Shown here: piece by piece, positions 1-8,060 of the stretch
How the letters are laid out: each line of letters starts with the position of its first letter
How positions within the stretch are numbered: the stretch's first letter is position 1
Assembly: GCF_016446475.1 (NCBI RefSeq)
Contig: NZ_JAEHFP010000023.1
Coordinates: 1-41,750, forward strand
DNA length: 41,750 bases
Source of the DNA: Paracoccus binzhouensis
GTDB lineage: Bacteria; Pseudomonadota; Alphaproteobacteria; Rhodobacterales; Rhodobacteraceae
Direction: 5' to 3'
Made by a program: the position numbers and the translations under genes
Notes under the pieces: generated by a model
What the model was told of the DNA's origin: nothing
The model's input: the letters and a program-made list of their open reading frames with translations, nothing else
Databases searched by the model: none

Positions 1-71
1 AGGTCTGCGATCTGTTCTCCGACGAGGAGTGCTACAACTACTTCAAAACCGCCGGGTATGAGGCCGATTGA
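1..71 (+). CDS. IS630-type transposase, C-terminal fragment (5' end outside window)
   Basis: The open frame from base 3 encodes the last 22 residues of a protein, ending FSDEECYNYFKTAGYEAD and a TGA at 69-71. The pattern of an EC pair, NYF and AGY just before the stop is what I know from the C-termini of IS630-family DDE transposases. Only the tail is in the window, so no catalytic residue can be seen. The element must end between this stop and the pyrD stop codon at 84-86. IS630 elements insert at TA, and the only TA there is at 85-86, inside the pyrD stop codon and inside a perfect 12-bp palindrome (80-91). The family call is from memory of the C-terminal pattern. Confidence 0.6.
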   Translation, partial: VCDLFSDEECYNYFKTAGYEAD

Positions 72-83
72 GTGCAACAGGCT

Positions 84-1142
84 CTAGAGCCAGTCCGCGT
101 TGCCGCTGCCGGTCAGCTCGGCCAGCGTGACGCCTTCGCGCGCCAGCCGTGCGTCGAGGTCGCGCGCGATCTGCGCGGCAAGCGAGAAGCCCTGGTAGAT
201 CAGCGCGGAATAGATCTGCACGGCCGAGGCGCCGGCGCGCAGCTTCTGCCAGGCCTGCTCGGCCGAGCCGATGCCGCCGACGCCGATCAGCGGCACCCGG
301 CCGCCGGTCTTGCGGTGAAGCCGGGCGAGGATGCGGGTGGCGCGGTCGAAGAGCGGCGCGCCGGAAAGGCCGCCGGCCTGCCCTGCATGGGTCGAGGCGA
401 GGCCGTCGCGCGAAAGCGTGGTGTTGGTGGCGATGATCGCATCGACCGGCGCGGCGAGGGCCACGGCGGCGATGTCGGCCAGCGCGGCCTCGTCGAGATC
501 GGGGGCGATCTTGATGAACACGGGCGGGCGGTTCGGCAATGCGTCGCGCGCCGCCAGCACGCCTTGTAGCAGCGCCGCCAGCGCCTCGGCGCCCTGCAGG
601 TCGCGCAGCTTCTCGGTGTTCGGGGAGGAGACGTTGACGGTCAGGAAATCGGCATGGGCGCCGGCGATGCGCACGACTTCGGCGAAATCGGCGCTGCGGT
701 CCGGGCTGTCCTTGTTCGCGCCGATGTTCAGCCCGACCGGGATGCCTTTCGGGCGCCGGGCAAGCCGGGCGGCGATGGCCTGCGCGCCTTCATTGTTGAA
801 GCCGAAGCGGTTGATGATGGCGCGATCCTCGGTCAGCCGGAACAGGCGCGGCCGGGGATTGCCGGGCTGGGCGCGCGGGGTGGCGGCGCCGATCTCGACG
901 AATCCGAAGCCGGCGCGCATCAGCGCCGGCAGGGCGCGGGCGTTCTTGTCGTAACCTGCGGCAAGTCCGATCGGGTTCGGCAGGTCGAGCCCGGCAAGGC
1001 GCAAGCGCAGCCGGTCCGAGGTGACGGCTTGGCCGGGCAGCGGCACCAGCCCGCTTCGCAGGGCGAAGATCGAGAGATCATGCGCGCGTTCCGGGTCGAG
1101 GCGATGCAGCGCGGCCAGGCCCAGCCGCTCGATGGGGTTCAT
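84..1142 (-). CDS. pyrD: Dihydroorotate dehydrogenase (quinone), class 2
   Basis: This 352-residue protein oxidises dihydroorotate to orotate with FMN and passes electrons to membrane quinone, the fourth step of pyrimidine synthesis. Visible class 2 signatures are [53 protein letters not shown] (catalytic serine region), ATNTT and the phosphate-binding GVGGIGS near the end. The amphipathic N-terminus, [18 protein letters not shown], is typical of the membrane-associated class. I chose the ATG at 1140-1142, which overlaps the stop of the upstream DUF952 gene by ATGA; the open frame continues upstream without family similarity. The C-terminus ends NADWL, and its TAG stop spans the likely IS630 insertion site, so the last residue or residues may differ from the ancestral protein. 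Confidence 0.95.
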   Translation of the reverse strand: MNPIERLGLAALHRLDPERAHDLSIFALRSGLVPLPGQAVTSDRLRLRLAGLDLPNPIGLAAGYDKNARALPALMRAGFGFVEIGAATPRAQPGNPRPRLFRLTEDRAIINRFGFNNEGAQAIAARLARRPKGIPVGLNIGANKDSPDRSADFAEVVRIAGAHADFLTVNVSSPNTEKLRDLQGAEALAALLQGVLAARDALPNRPPVFIKIAPDLDEAALADIAAVALAAPVDAIIATNTTLSRDGLASTHAGQAGGLSGAPLFDRATRILARLHRKTGGRVPLIGVGGIGSAEQAWQKLRAGASAVQIYSALIYQGFSLAAQIARDLDARLAREGVTLAELTGSGNADWL

Positions 1143-1471
1143 GCCAGGTCTCCGATCTCGTGGCCCATGGGGCCGAGGGGCAGGGGGCGGGACCAGAGCA
1201 CGTCGTCGGCCCGCAGCTCGCGGTAGAGATGCGGGAACAGGTCGCCGCCGCGCGAGGCTTCCCAGCGCAGACAATTCAGCCCCTCGGTCTCGACAGCCAG
1301 CAGGTGCAGGCCGGATTCGCCGGCGAAATGCTTGGCAAGCGTTCCGGGCAGCTGTGCGGCGGTGGACAGGTGGATATAGCCATCGGCCAGGTCGACGGGC
1401 GCGCCGGCTGAGCAGCCGTCGCGCAGGAATGCCTGGTATTCGGGATCGCGGAAAATCTTGTAGGCCAGCAT
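1139..1471 (-). CDS. DUF952 family protein
   Basis: The protein has about 110 residues from the ATG at 1471 and begins [15 protein letters not shown]. It carries the family's hallmark stretch [22 protein letters not shown] and the later [21 protein letters not shown]952 proteins are small cytoplasmic proteins; a link to ADP-ribosyl chemistry has been proposed for the fold, but I cannot assign a reaction here. The frame stays open to 1576, and an ATG at 1549 has a GGGAAG about 8 bases upstream, so a start there is possible. I prefer 1471 because family members start with this aromatic-KI motif. It is the first gene of a two-gene unit with pyrD, with an ATGA overlap. A TTGACG at 1531-1536, inside the longer reading frame, could belong to the divergent nucleotidase gene. 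Confidence 0.8.
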   Translation of the reverse strand: MLAYKIFRDPEYQAFLRDGCSAGAPVDLADGYIHLSTAAQLPGTLAKHFAGESGLHLLAVETEGLNCLRWEASRGGDLFPHLYRELRADDVLWSRPLPLGPMGHEIGDLA

Positions 1472-1596
1472 GGCCGGTTCATGCGTCGCGGCCCGGCCGC
1501 CGTCAAGCGCGAAGCTTTGGTCGAGCACGATTGACGCAGGCGGGCGCATCGCCCAATCTTCCCATGGTCCAGACATCCGTGACGAGAGGGATTGAG

Positions 1597-3198
1597 ATGA
1601 AACGCTGGCTCCTGGTTTCAGCGGCGGCGGTGGTGCTGTCCTCGGGCGCGGCGCATGCGGATTACACGCTGCATGTGCTGCATATCAACGATTTCCACAG
1701 CAGGATCGAGCCGATCAACAAATATGACAGCACCTGCGACGCCGAATCTGCGACGAAGAACGAGTGTTTCGGCGGCGTCGCGCGCCTGGCCAGCAAGATC
1801 CGCACGCTGCGCGAGCAGTTGAAGGCCGATGGGCAGCACGTCGTCGTGCTGGACGCCGGCGACCAGTATCAGGGCAGCCTGTTCTATACCTCCTACAAGG
1901 GCAAGGACACGGTCGAGTTTATGAACGCCATCGGCTTCGACGCCATGGCGGTCGGCAACCATGAGTTCGACGACGGGCCGGGCGGCCTGCAGATTCTGGC
2001 CGAGGGGGCGAAGTTTCCGGTCGTCTCGGGCAACCTGGATCTGTCGCAATCGCCCGAACTGAAGGGCAAGGTGGGCGACGTGCTGACCCTGGAGGTCGGC
2101 GGCGAGAAGATCGGCATCGTCTCGGCCCTGGCGATGGACACGCCCGAGACCGCCTCGCCCGGCGACAAGGTCATCTTCCAGGACGACATGGACAGCCTGA
2201 AGGCCGATGTCCAGGAACTGACCGACGAGGGCGTGACCAAGATCATCGCGCTGACCCATTCCGGCTACAGGCGCGATCAGGCCTTCGCGGCCGAGGTCGC
2301 CGGGATCGACGCGGTGATCGGCGGGCACAGCCATACGCTGCTGGGCGACATGGAGGGTGCCGAGGGCCCCTATCCGACCATGGTCAAGGGCGCGGACGGG
2401 GTCCAGGTGCCGGTGGCGACGGCTTATGCCTATGGCAAATACCTGGGCCACCTGGTCCTGACCTGGGACGACAAGGGCAAGCTGGTCAAGGCCGAGGGCG
2501 CGCCGATCCTGCTGGACGCCTCGGTGGCGCCGGACGAGAAGCTGGCGGCGCGGGTCAAGGAAATGGCCGCGCCGATCGAGCAGCTCAAGCAGAAGCGGGT
2601 GGCCGAGTTGAAGGCGCCGATCGACGGCAGTCGCAACAATTGCCGCGCCCGGGAATGCGAGATGGGCAATGTGGTGGCCGATGCCATGCTGGCGCGGGTC
2701 AAGGACCAGGGCATCACCATTGCCATCCAAAACGGCGGTGGACTGCGCGCCACGCTGCAGGCCGGGACGGTGACGATGGGCGACGTGCTGTCGGTGCTGC
2801 CGTTCCAGAACACGCTGTCGACCTTCCAGCTGAAGGGCGAGGACGTGGTCGCGGCGCTTGAGAACGGCGCCAGCCAGATCGAGGAGGGGGCCGGGCGCTT
2901 CGCCCAGGTCGCAGGACTGAAATACACCCTGGACCCGGCGGCCCCGGCCGGCAGCCGGATCAGCGAGGTGCAGGTGCGCGGCGGCGCGAACTGGGTGCCC
3001 ATCGACCCGAACGCGACCTATGGCGTGGTGTCGCAGAACTACATGCGCGCCGGAGGCGATGGCTACAGGGTCTTCGCAGAGAAGGCGATGAACGCCTATG
3101 ATTTCGGGCCGGACCTGGCGGATGTGCTGGCCGAATACCTGGCCAGGCAGGGGCCGGATTTCGCGCCCAGGCTGGATGGGCGCATCACCGTCAAGTGA
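1597..3198 (+). CDS. Exported 5'-nucleotidase / cyclic phosphodiesterase family protein
   Basis: This 533-residue metallophosphoesterase is predicted to act in the periplasm, removing phosphate from nucleotides (UshA/YfkN/CpdB superfamily). Residues 1-21 form a signal peptide with a basic start, hydrophobic core and AHA cleavage motif before DYTLHVLHINDFH. The two-metal site is visible as HINDFHSR, DAGDQYQGS, GNHEFDDG, LTHSGYRRDQ and GGHSHTLLG. The C-terminal substrate-binding domain has QNGGGLRA. Cysteine pairs (CDAESATKNEC and NNCRAREC) could form disulfides in the periplasm. I chose the ATG at 1597 because the signal peptide starts there and GAGAGGG lies upstream. It is a single gene closed by a strong terminator. 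The precise substrate cannot be told from sequence; nucleotides are the family's usual substrates. Confidence 0.88.
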   Translation: MKRWLLVSAAAVVLSSGAAHADYTLHVLHINDFHSRIEPINKYDSTCDAESATKNECFGGVARLASKIRTLREQLKADGQHVVVLDAGDQYQGSLFYTSYKGKDTVEFMNAIGFDAMAVGNHEFDDGPGGLQILAEGAKFPVVSGNLDLSQSPELKGKVGDVLTLEVGGEKIGIVSALAMDTPETASPGDKVIFQDDMDSLKADVQELTDEGVTKIIALTHSGYRRDQAFAAEVAGIDAVIGGHSHTLLGDMEGAEGPYPTMVKGADGVQVPVATAYAYGKYLGHLVLTWDDKGKLVKAEGAPILLDASVAPDEKLAARVKEMAAPIEQLKQKRVAELKAPIDGSRNNCRARECEMGNVVADAMLARVKDQGITIAIQNGGGLRATLQAGTVTMGDVLSVLPFQNTLSTFQLKGEDVVAALENGASQIEEGAGRFAQVAGLKYTLDPAAPAGSRISEVQVRGGANWVPIDPNATYGVVSQNYMRAGGDGYRVFAEKAMNAYDFGPDLADVLAEYLARQGPDFAPRLDGRITVK

Positions 3199-3215
3199 GA
3201 GGGCCGGAAGCGGAG

Positions 3216-3241
3216 GGGCCGGGCATGCGCCCGGCCCTTTT
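3216..3241 (+). terminator. Rho-independent terminator after the nucleotidase gene
   Basis: A 9-bp perfect stem, GGGCCGGGC with GCCCGGCCC, closes a 4-base loop and is followed by TTTT at 3238-3241, 18 bases after the stop codon. It also sits just beyond the 3' end of the convergent Hint gene. Confidence 0.85.
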
Positions 3242-3258
3242 CGCGTTTCAGGCGGGCG

Positions 3259-4434
3259 TCATGCCGGCAGGAAGGGGCGGGCGTTCTTCAGGTGCCGCTG
3301 CAAGAGCCTGCGTGCCTCGCGCCCGCGGGTCAGGGGGCGGGCGGAGGCCGCGCTTTCCCCGGCAAGGTTGGGGAACAGCGCGAAGATCTCGCGCCGGGCG
3401 GCGGCCGACAGCCCGGCCAGCGCCTGCGGCCCGGTCAGCAGCGATTCCGTCCAGAGCCCGTCGGAGAGCAGCAATTCGTGCCGGTCGAAAAGCAGGTGCA
3501 GGTAATGGATGCCGCCGGCCGGCGCCAGGACGGTGACGCCGGGCAGCGCCGTCAGGTGCTTGGCGGCGACCAGGACCTCCTCGGCCCCGAACATGCGCTG
3601 CGCGATGACCGAGCGGATCAGCACCCGGTGCTGGGGCGAGACCAGCAGGTCGCGGGCCGGCAGGCCCGGCCCCAGCGCCCCGCGGCCGATCAGGATCGGG
3701 CGCAGGTTGGGCTGCAGGTCCAGCTGACGCCCGGTCAGCCGGGCGCCGCCGATCCAGCGCAGCGGCCGGCAGCCGTGGTCGCGGGTCAGGATGGCGTCGC
3801 CGAGGCGAAGCGTCTCGACGGGCCTGGCGCCGTCGGCGGTGGCGATCAGCGTGCCCGGGGTGAAGCAGGGCGGCGCGCTGACCGTCTGGTCATAGGCGAT
3901 CGAGGTCTGGCCGACCCCGATCTTGTAGCTGCCGACGAAGCTGTAGGTGGCGTCCTGGCGGAATTGCGGCCAGTAGTCGTTGCCCTCGGCATCCTGGCGG
4001 AGTTTGGGCACGATCAGGACGCTGTGCCGGAGGCCGATCTCGATCGGATAGCCGCTGGTGCCGTAATCGGTATAGGTCGGGAACGAGACGTAGAACTCGT
4101 TGCCCTGGTCGTCGCGCAGGATGGCGGCGTCCTGGAAGGATATGCGCTGGCCGGGCCCGAGGGTCACGGGGGCGTCGGAGGGGCCGAAACTGGCGCCCTC
4201 CAGCAGCGACTGGCCGGTTTCGCTGCCGGGATCGTCGTAATAGCTGCCGGAACCGCCGCGCGAGAGATAGCCGAACTCGGCGTCGTCATCCTCGAGGCGG
4301 ATCTCGCCCATCTCTGCCGTGTCGAAACGGACCGAGCCGCGGTTCAGGAAGGGCAGGTATTTGTCCGAGCCGGTGGCCGAGGGATCGCTGTAGACCGGGG
4401 CCTGGAACGTCGCCGTCGTGATTCGATATTCCAT
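3259..4434 (-). CDS. Hint-domain (Hedgehog/intein-type) protein
   Basis: The protein has 391 residues from the ATG at 4434, which follows GGGGG. Residues 1-185 are a beta-rich, acidic N-terminal region, poor in lysine, without a recognisable domain. At residue 190 begins CFTPGTLIATADG, the block A of a Hint domain with the nucleophilic cysteine at its first position. It continues with RPVETLRLGDAILTRDHG, an RWIG strand, LLVSPQHRVLI (the conserved histidine block) and WTESLLTGPQAL. This matches the Hint_2 type common in Rhodobacterales, often in secreted or surface proteins. There is no classical signal peptide, so if exported it probably uses a C-terminal type I signal. About 200 residues follow the cysteine, so this is not a simple protein-splicing intein with a C-extein. 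Substrate and role are unknown. A 142-bp AT-rich gap separates it from the upstream arsR gene. Confidence 0.82.
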   Translation of the reverse strand: MEYRITTATFQAPVYSDPSATGSDKYLPFLNRGSVRFDTAEMGEIRLEDDDAEFGYLSRGGSGSYYDDPGSETGQSLLEGASFGPSDAPVTLGPGQRISFQDAAILRDDQGNEFYVSFPTYTDYGTSGYPIEIGLRHSVLIVPKLRQDAEGNDYWPQFRQDATYSFVGSYKIGVGQTSIAYDQTVSAPPCFTPGTLIATADGARPVETLRLGDAILTRDHGCRPLRWIGGARLTGRQLDLQPNLRPILIGRGALGPGLPARDLLVSPQHRVLIRSVIAQRMFGAEEVLVAAKHLTALPGVTVLAPAGGIHYLHLLFDRHELLLSDGLWTESLLTGPQALAGLSAAARREIFALFPNLAGESAASARPLTRGREARRLLQRHLKNARPFLPA

Positions 4435-4576
4435 GGAGCCCCCGTGCAACAACTACCGATTGTGTCGCCAGATAACGGCATGGCCGGGCATCCATCAATA
4501 AAACATCAATTTGCCTGCATTTTACCGATTTCATGTGTCGTTGATGCAACTTTTGCACGATTTGCGGGTGCGGGTG

Positions 4577-4933
4577 CTAATCCTCGCCCGCCTCATCGCC
4601 GCATTGGGGCAGGGCATCGCGCAGGAAACGCTCGAAATCGTCGAGATCCACCGGCTCGAACTGCCCGAAGCCCTGCATCCAGACCGAGGCGCTGCGCAGC
4701 CCGTCCGGCTCGAGCTTGCACCAGATGATGCGGCCGCGCCGCTCCTGCCGGATCAGCCCGGCGGCGGCCAGCACGGCGAGATGCTTCGAGATCGCCGCCA
4801 GGCTGACCTGGAAGGGCGCCGCCACGTCCGTCACCGCCATGTCGTCTTCCAGCAGCATGCCAAGGATCGCCCGCCGCGTCGGATCGGCAAGGGCGGAGAA
4901 AATGGCGTCGAGGCTGGGTGGCTGCGCGGTCAT
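4577..4933 (-). CDS. ArsR-family (winged helix) transcriptional regulator
   Basis: This 118-residue protein has the ArsR/SmtB winged-helix signature: LDAIFSALADPTRRAILGML (helix 1-2), DVAAPFQVSLAAISKHLAVL (recognition helix near residues 35-55) and the wing GLIRQERRGRIIWCKL. The cysteine pairs that bind metals in ArsR and SmtB are absent; only a wing cysteine (IIWCKL) and one near the C-terminus (PQCGDE) are seen. It resembles the SdpR-like subgroup that senses no metal and often controls SRPBCC or efflux genes, but no such partner is adjacent. The start is the ATG at 4933; the upstream part of the open frame reads as an AT-richer regulatory region. An imperfect inverted repeat just upstream (4944-4960) could be its own operator. 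Target genes are unknown; the co-directional Hint gene downstream is a candidate. Confidence 0.85.
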   Translation of the reverse strand: MTAQPPSLDAIFSALADPTRRAILGMLLEDDMAVTDVAAPFQVSLAAISKHLAVLAAAGLIRQERRGRIIWCKLEPDGLRSASVWMQGFGQFEPVDLDDFERFLRDALPQCGDEAGED

Positions 4934-4943
4934 CGGCTTTCGC

Positions 4944-4960
4944 TTAACTTCGCGGTTGAA
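4944..4960. promoter_or_regulatory. Candidate autoregulatory operator of the arsR gene
   Basis: The imperfect inverted repeat TTAAC-TTCGCG-GTTGAA lies 11 bases upstream of the arsR start codon, where many ArsR repressors bind their own promoter. The arms differ by one base, so this is weak evidence. Confidence 0.25.
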
Positions 4961-5062
4961 TATGCGGCGGATGCCCCGCCGACCGCAAGGCCGGGTTTTC
5001 GCCGCGTCGGGCGATTCCTCAATCCCTGCAAAATCAGATGGTTGCGGTAAAAACCCCCTTGC

Positions 5063-5091
5063 TTGACTCGGGGGACGCAAGCCCCTATCAC
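5063..5091 (+). promoter_or_regulatory. Sigma-70-type promoter of the F0 ATP synthase operon
   Basis: TTGACT (5 of 6 to the -35 consensus) and TATCAC (4 of 6 to the -10) are separated by exactly 17 bases, and the atpI start codon follows about 29 bases after the -10 box. It is the best-matching housekeeping promoter I find in the window, as expected for a strongly expressed operon. Confidence 0.6.
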
Positions 5092-5120
5092 CGCGCCAAC
5101 CGATAACGGGGGTGTGAGCC

Positions 5121-5462
5121 GTGGCCGAGGACGACCATGACGCCGCGCGGGCCCGGGACGCGGAGCGGTTGCGCGCGCTGGAGGCCCGGCTGGGCGAGAA
5201 GGCAGCCGACAAGCCGGCCTCGCGCGGGGAGGAACATTTCAGCCAGGCCAACATGGCCTGGCGCATGGTGACCGAGCTGGTGGCGGGATTGGCCCTCGGT
5301 TTCGGGATCGGGTTCGGGCTGGACTATCTGACCGGCCTGCGGCCGGTCTTCATGGTGGTTTTCGTGCTGCTGGGCCTGGTGGCCGGCATCAAGACCATGA
5401 TGCGGACCGCCAACGAGATAGGCAAGACACCGGGGCGCCCCGGCGACGACAAGGGTGAATGA
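5121..5462 (+). CDS. atpI: ATP synthase protein I (AtpI)
   Basis: This 113-residue inner-membrane protein belongs to the AtpI/Unc1 family, thought to help assemble the c-ring or carry Mg2+ for ATP synthase; it is not a structural subunit. Residues 1-42 are charged and helical ([18 protein letters not shown]). Two membrane segments follow, [21 protein letters not shown] and [16 protein letters not shown], and the tail is basic. The start is a GTG at 5121 preceded by a GGGGG run at 5108-5112; no ATG gives the full family N-terminus. It is the first gene of the F0 operon, as in other alphaproteobacteria, and its stop overlaps or abuts the atpB start. Confidence 0.88.
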   Translation: MAEDDHDAARARDAERLRALEARLGEKAADKPASRGEEHFSQANMAWRMVTELVAGLALGFGIGFGLDYLTGLRPVFMVVFVLLGLVAGIKTMMRTANEIGKTPGRPGDDKGE

Positions 5463-5464
5463 CG

Positions 5465-6211
5465 ATGGCAGAAGAAGAAGCAGGTGGTCTGGTTTTCCAT
5501 CCGATGGATCAGTTCGTCGTCAAGCCGCTGTTTGGCGACGGTCCGGTGCATTGGTACACGCCGACCAACGCGACGCTGTGGATGGCGCTGGCGGCGCTGG
5601 CGATCACCGCGCTGCTGGTCTTTGGCACCCGCGGCCGGGCCATCGTGCCGAACCGCGTGCAGTCCATCGCCGAGCTGCTCTACGGCATGGTCCGGAAGAT
5701 GGTCGAGGACGTGACCGGCAAGGACGGGCTGAAATACTTCCCCTATGTGATGACGCTGTTCTGCTTCATCCTGTTCGCCAATTTCCTGGGCCTGCTGCCG
5801 AAAAGCTTCTCGCCGACCTCGCATATCGCGGTCACGGCGGTGCTGGCGGTGCTGGTCTTCGTCGGCGTCACCGTGCTGGGCTTCGTCAAGAACGGCGCGC
5901 ATTTCCTGGGCCTGTTCTGGGTCAGCTCGGCGCCGCTGGCGCTGCGCCCGGTCCTGGCGGTGATCGAGCTGATCTCGTATTTCGTGCGTCCGGTCAGCCA
6001 TTCGATCCGACTTGCCGGCAACATCATGGCCGGCCACGCAGTGATCAAGGTCTTTGCCGCCTTCGCCGCCATTGCTGCCATCGCGCCGGTCTCGGTGCTC
6101 GCCATCACCGCCATGTACGGGCTCGAGGTGCTGGTCGCGCTGATCCAGGCCTATGTCTTCACCATCCTGACCTGCGTCTATCTGAAGGACGCGCTGCATC
6201 CGGCGCACTGA
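5465..6211 (+). CDS. atpB: F0F1 ATP synthase subunit a
   Basis: This 248-residue protein is the membrane stator subunit that forms the proton half-channels against the c-ring. The start region [18 protein letters not shown] is typical of alphaproteobacterial AtpB. Several membrane helices follow, including [21 protein letters not shown]. The essential arginine is R182 in [14 protein letters not shown], and the last helix pair contains [16 protein letters not shown]. There are two in-frame ATGs. The one at 5459 overlaps the atpI stop (ATGA) and is only 3 bases from AAGGG; the one at 5465 has AAGGG at a spacing of 9, so I chose it. If 5459 is used, the protein gains MT. It ends 57 bases before the atpE start. 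Confidence 0.95.
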   Translation: MAEEEAGGLVFHPMDQFVVKPLFGDGPVHWYTPTNATLWMALAALAITALLVFGTRGRAIVPNRVQSIAELLYGMVRKMVEDVTGKDGLKYFPYVMTLFCFILFANFLGLLPKSFSPTSHIAVTAVLAVLVFVGVTVLGFVKNGAHFLGLFWVSSAPLALRPVLAVIELISYFVRPVSHSIRLAGNIMAGHAVIKVFAAFAAIAAIAPVSVLAITAMYGLEVLVALIQAYVFTILTCVYLKDALHPAH

Positions 6212-6268
6212 GCCGGGCAGCCAAGGTCTGAAACGAAAACCCTTTCCAAAGCCTCAAGGAGCATGAAC

Positions 6269-6502
6269 ATGGAAAATCTGGGTCAACTGGGACAGTATCT
6301 CGGCGCCGGTCTGGCTTGCGTCGGCATGGCCGGTGCGGCCATGGGGGTGGGCAATGTTGCCGGCAACTACCTGGCGGGCGCGCTGCGCAACCCGTCGGCT
6401 GCCGCTTCGCAGACCGCCACGCTGTTCATCGGCATGGCCTTCGCGGAAGCCCTGGGCATCTTCTCGTTCCTGGTCGCGCTGCTGCTGCTGTTCGCAGTCT
6501 GA
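6269..6502 (+). CDS. atpE: F0F1 ATP synthase subunit c
   Basis: This 77-residue hairpin of two membrane helices forms the proton-driven rotor ring. Helix 1 is glycine-rich ([19 protein letters not shown]), the polar loop is ALRNPSAAA with R40-N41-P42, and helix 2 carries the ion-binding carboxylate E60 in [11 protein letters not shown]. Glutamate rather than aspartate here is usual for alphaproteobacteria. AAGGAG lies at 6256-6261: the ATG at 6263 is only one base away, while the ATG at 6269 has a 7-base spacing, so 6269 is the better start (the alternative adds MN). A strong hairpin directly follows the gene. Confidence 0.95.
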   Translation: MENLGQLGQYLGAGLACVGMAGAAMGVGNVAGNYLAGALRNPSAAASQTATLFIGMAFAEALGIFSFLVALLLLFAV

Positions 6503-6523
6503 TCCTTTGCCATCCTTGCGGTT

Positions 6524-6550
6524 GGGTGGGGGCCGTGCGGGCGCCCACCC
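6524..6550 (+). terminator. Intra-operon hairpin after atpE (attenuator or mRNA-stabilising stem)
   Basis: GGGTGGG pairs perfectly with CCCACCC, and after one mismatch GCC pairs with GGC around a 5-base loop (GTGCG). No T-run follows (GATTGTGAAAC), so full termination is unlikely. Its place between atpE and the b' gene suggests partial termination or protection of the upstream message, which would give more subunit c than b or b'. Confidence 0.5.
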
Positions 6551-6580
6551 GATTGTGAAACGACCGGCATGGGGTAGGAT

Positions 6581-7243
6581 ATGTTCAGCCTGTTGCAACA
6601 GACCGCGCCCGTCGTGGTCGAAGACTCTGAAACGGTGGTGATCACCGAATCCGCCGAGGCGGCGGGCCATGGCGCCGATGCGGCCCATGCCGCGGCCGGT
6701 GCAGCGGATGCGGCCCATGGCGCGGCCGGCCATGCTGCCAGCGCCCCCGGCATGCCGCAACTGGATTTCACGACCTTCGGCAACCAGATCTTCTGGCTGC
6801 TGGTCATCCTGGCAGTGATCTACTGGGTGCTGTCGCGGATCGCGCTGCCGCGCATCGGCGGCGTCATCTCGGACCGCCAGGGCGCCATCACCGGTGATCT
6901 GATGGCCGCCGAGGAATTCAAGCAGAAGGCCAAGGAGGCCGAGGCCGCCTATGACAAGGCGCTGGCCGATGCCCGCGCCGAGGCCCAGAAGATCATCGCC
7001 GCCAACAAGGCCGAGATCCAGAAGGAGCTCGACGCCGCCATCGCCCATGCCGATGCGGAAATCGCCGCCCGTTCGGCGGAATCCGAGAAGCGCATCAGCG
7101 AGATCCGCGCCTCGGCGGTCGAGGATGCGCGCACGGTCGCCCGCGACGTGACCGCGGCGCTGGTGGAACATTTCGGCGGTGCTGCCGACCAGGCCCTGGT
7201 CGGCGAAACGGTCGATCAGCGGCTGAAGGGGGTGCTGCAATGA
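6581..7243 (+). CDS. atpX: F0F1 ATP synthase subunit b' with Ala/His-rich N-terminal extension
   Basis: This 220-residue peripheral-stalk subunit pairs with subunit b to hold F1 against F0. One membrane helix ([20 protein letters not shown], about residues 67-90) is followed by a long coiled coil ([20 protein letters not shown] onward) ending near DQRLKGVLQ. Before the helix lies an unusual segment, about residues 28-55, built almost only of Ala, Gly, His and Asp with repeated [13 protein letters not shown] units. It is encoded by two near-identical DNA copies (GATGCGGCCCATG near 6678 and 6709). GGGG at 6571-6574 sits 6 bases before the ATG. The gene overlaps atpF by ATGA. The symbol follows the purple-bacterial usage (atpX); others call it atpG or atpF'. 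Confidence 0.92.
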   Translation: MFSLLQQTAPVVVEDSETVVITESAEAAGHGADAAHAAAGAADAAHGAAGHAASAPGMPQLDFTTFGNQIFWLLVILAVIYWVLSRIALPRIGGVISDRQGAITGDLMAAEEFKQKAKEAEAAYDKALADARAEAQKIIAANKAEIQKELDAAIAHADAEIAARSAESEKRISEIRASAVEDARTVARDVTAALVEHFGGAADQALVGETVDQRLKGVLQ

Positions 7244-7794
7244 AGCGTCTGAGCGTTCTCTTCGCCCTGATGGCGAGCCCGGCCCTGGCGGCTTCGGGTC
7301 CGTTCTTCTCGCTGCGCAATACCGACTTCATCGTCACCCTGGCCTTCCTGCTGTTCGTCGGCGTGCTGGTCTGGTTCCGGGTGCCGCAGATCGTCGGCGG
7401 GTTGCTGGACAAGCGCGCCGAGGGCATCCGCAACGACCTGGCCGAGGCCCGGCGCCTGCGCGAGGAAGCCCAGGAGATCTATGCCAGCTACGAGCGCCGG
7501 CAGCGCGAGGTGAAGTCGCAGGCCGACGAGATCGTCGCCAATGCCAAGCGCGAGGCGAATCTGGAGGCCGACAAGGCCAAGAAGGCGCTGCAGCTTTCCA
7601 TCGAGCGTCGCCTGAAGGCGGCCGAGGAGCAGATCGCCAGTGCCGAGGGTGATGCCGTCCGCGCCGTGCGCGACCGCGCCATCCAGACCGCTGTCGCCGC
7701 TGCGACCGAGATCCTGGGCAAGCAGGCCACCGCCGAGCAGCGCGCGGCCGGCATCGACAAGGCCATCGACGACGTGGCGCGCCGCCTCAACTGA
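7240..7794 (+). CDS. atpF: F0F1 ATP synthase subunit b
   Basis: This 184-residue peripheral-stalk protein starts with a short hydrophobic stretch ([17 protein letters not shown]) that looks like a cleavable leader. Then come [26 protein letters not shown], the membrane anchor, and a long right-handed coiled coil with the family's [21 protein letters not shown] pattern, ending [17 protein letters not shown]. The arrangement b' then b, overlapping by four bases, is the normal order in Rhodobacterales. F1 genes (atpH-A-G-D-C) do not follow; in this order they form a separate operon elsewhere. A hairpin terminator lies 57 bases downstream. Confidence 0.95.
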   Translation: MKRLSVLFALMASPALAASGPFFSLRNTDFIVTLAFLLFVGVLVWFRVPQIVGGLLDKRAEGIRNDLAEARRLREEAQEIYASYERRQREVKSQADEIVANAKREANLEADKAKKALQLSIERRLKAAEEQIASAEGDAVRAVRDRAIQTAVAAATEILGKQATAEQRAAGIDKAIDDVARRLN

Positions 7795-7851
7795 GGTCGC
7801 CTGAGCCGGACAACGCGCCGGCAAGGCGCGGCACAAGGGACAGCGATGCGA

Positions 7852-7882
7852 CCCCCCCCTTGGCGAAAGCCTTGGGGGGTTT
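7852..7882 (+). terminator. Terminator of the F0 operon
   Basis: Six C residues (7854-7859) pair with six G residues (7774+100 to +105, i.e. 7874-7879); a TT/TT internal loop follows, then GGC and GCC around a GAAA tetraloop. TTT follows the stem. Eight C residues are present in all, so the stem can slip by one or two bases. Confidence 0.8.
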
Positions 7883-7957
7883 CTGCATGTCCGGGCCGCC
7901 CTGCACCACTGTCCAAATCCCCGGTGGTCCGCACGCGCCGGCCCGCCGCTTCGGCGC

Positions 7958-7978
7958 TTCTCCGTTCCACAGATACTC
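7958..7978 (-). repeat. 21-bp dispersed repeat, subtype A (copy 1)
   Basis: Read on the minus strand it begins GAGTATCTGTGG and ends AACGGAGAA. It matches the copies at 22477 and 31792 without gaps, differing at four and three of 21 positions respectively. It lies between the convergent F0 operon and the OmpA-type gene. Confidence 0.7.
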
Positions 7979-8004
7979 AAGAAGATCGCCGGCGCCGGCG
8001 CATG

Positions 8005-8034
8005 AAAAAGGGCTGGCAGCCGCGCCGCCAGCCC
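8005..8034 (-). terminator. Rho-independent terminator of the OmpA-type lipoprotein gene
   Basis: On the minus strand GGGCTGGC pairs with GCCAGCCC around a 9-base loop and is followed by TTTTT (8005-8009), 26 bases after the stop codon. Confidence 0.85.
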
Positions 8035-8060
8035 ACGCTTGCCGTCCCGGCCCGCCGCGA

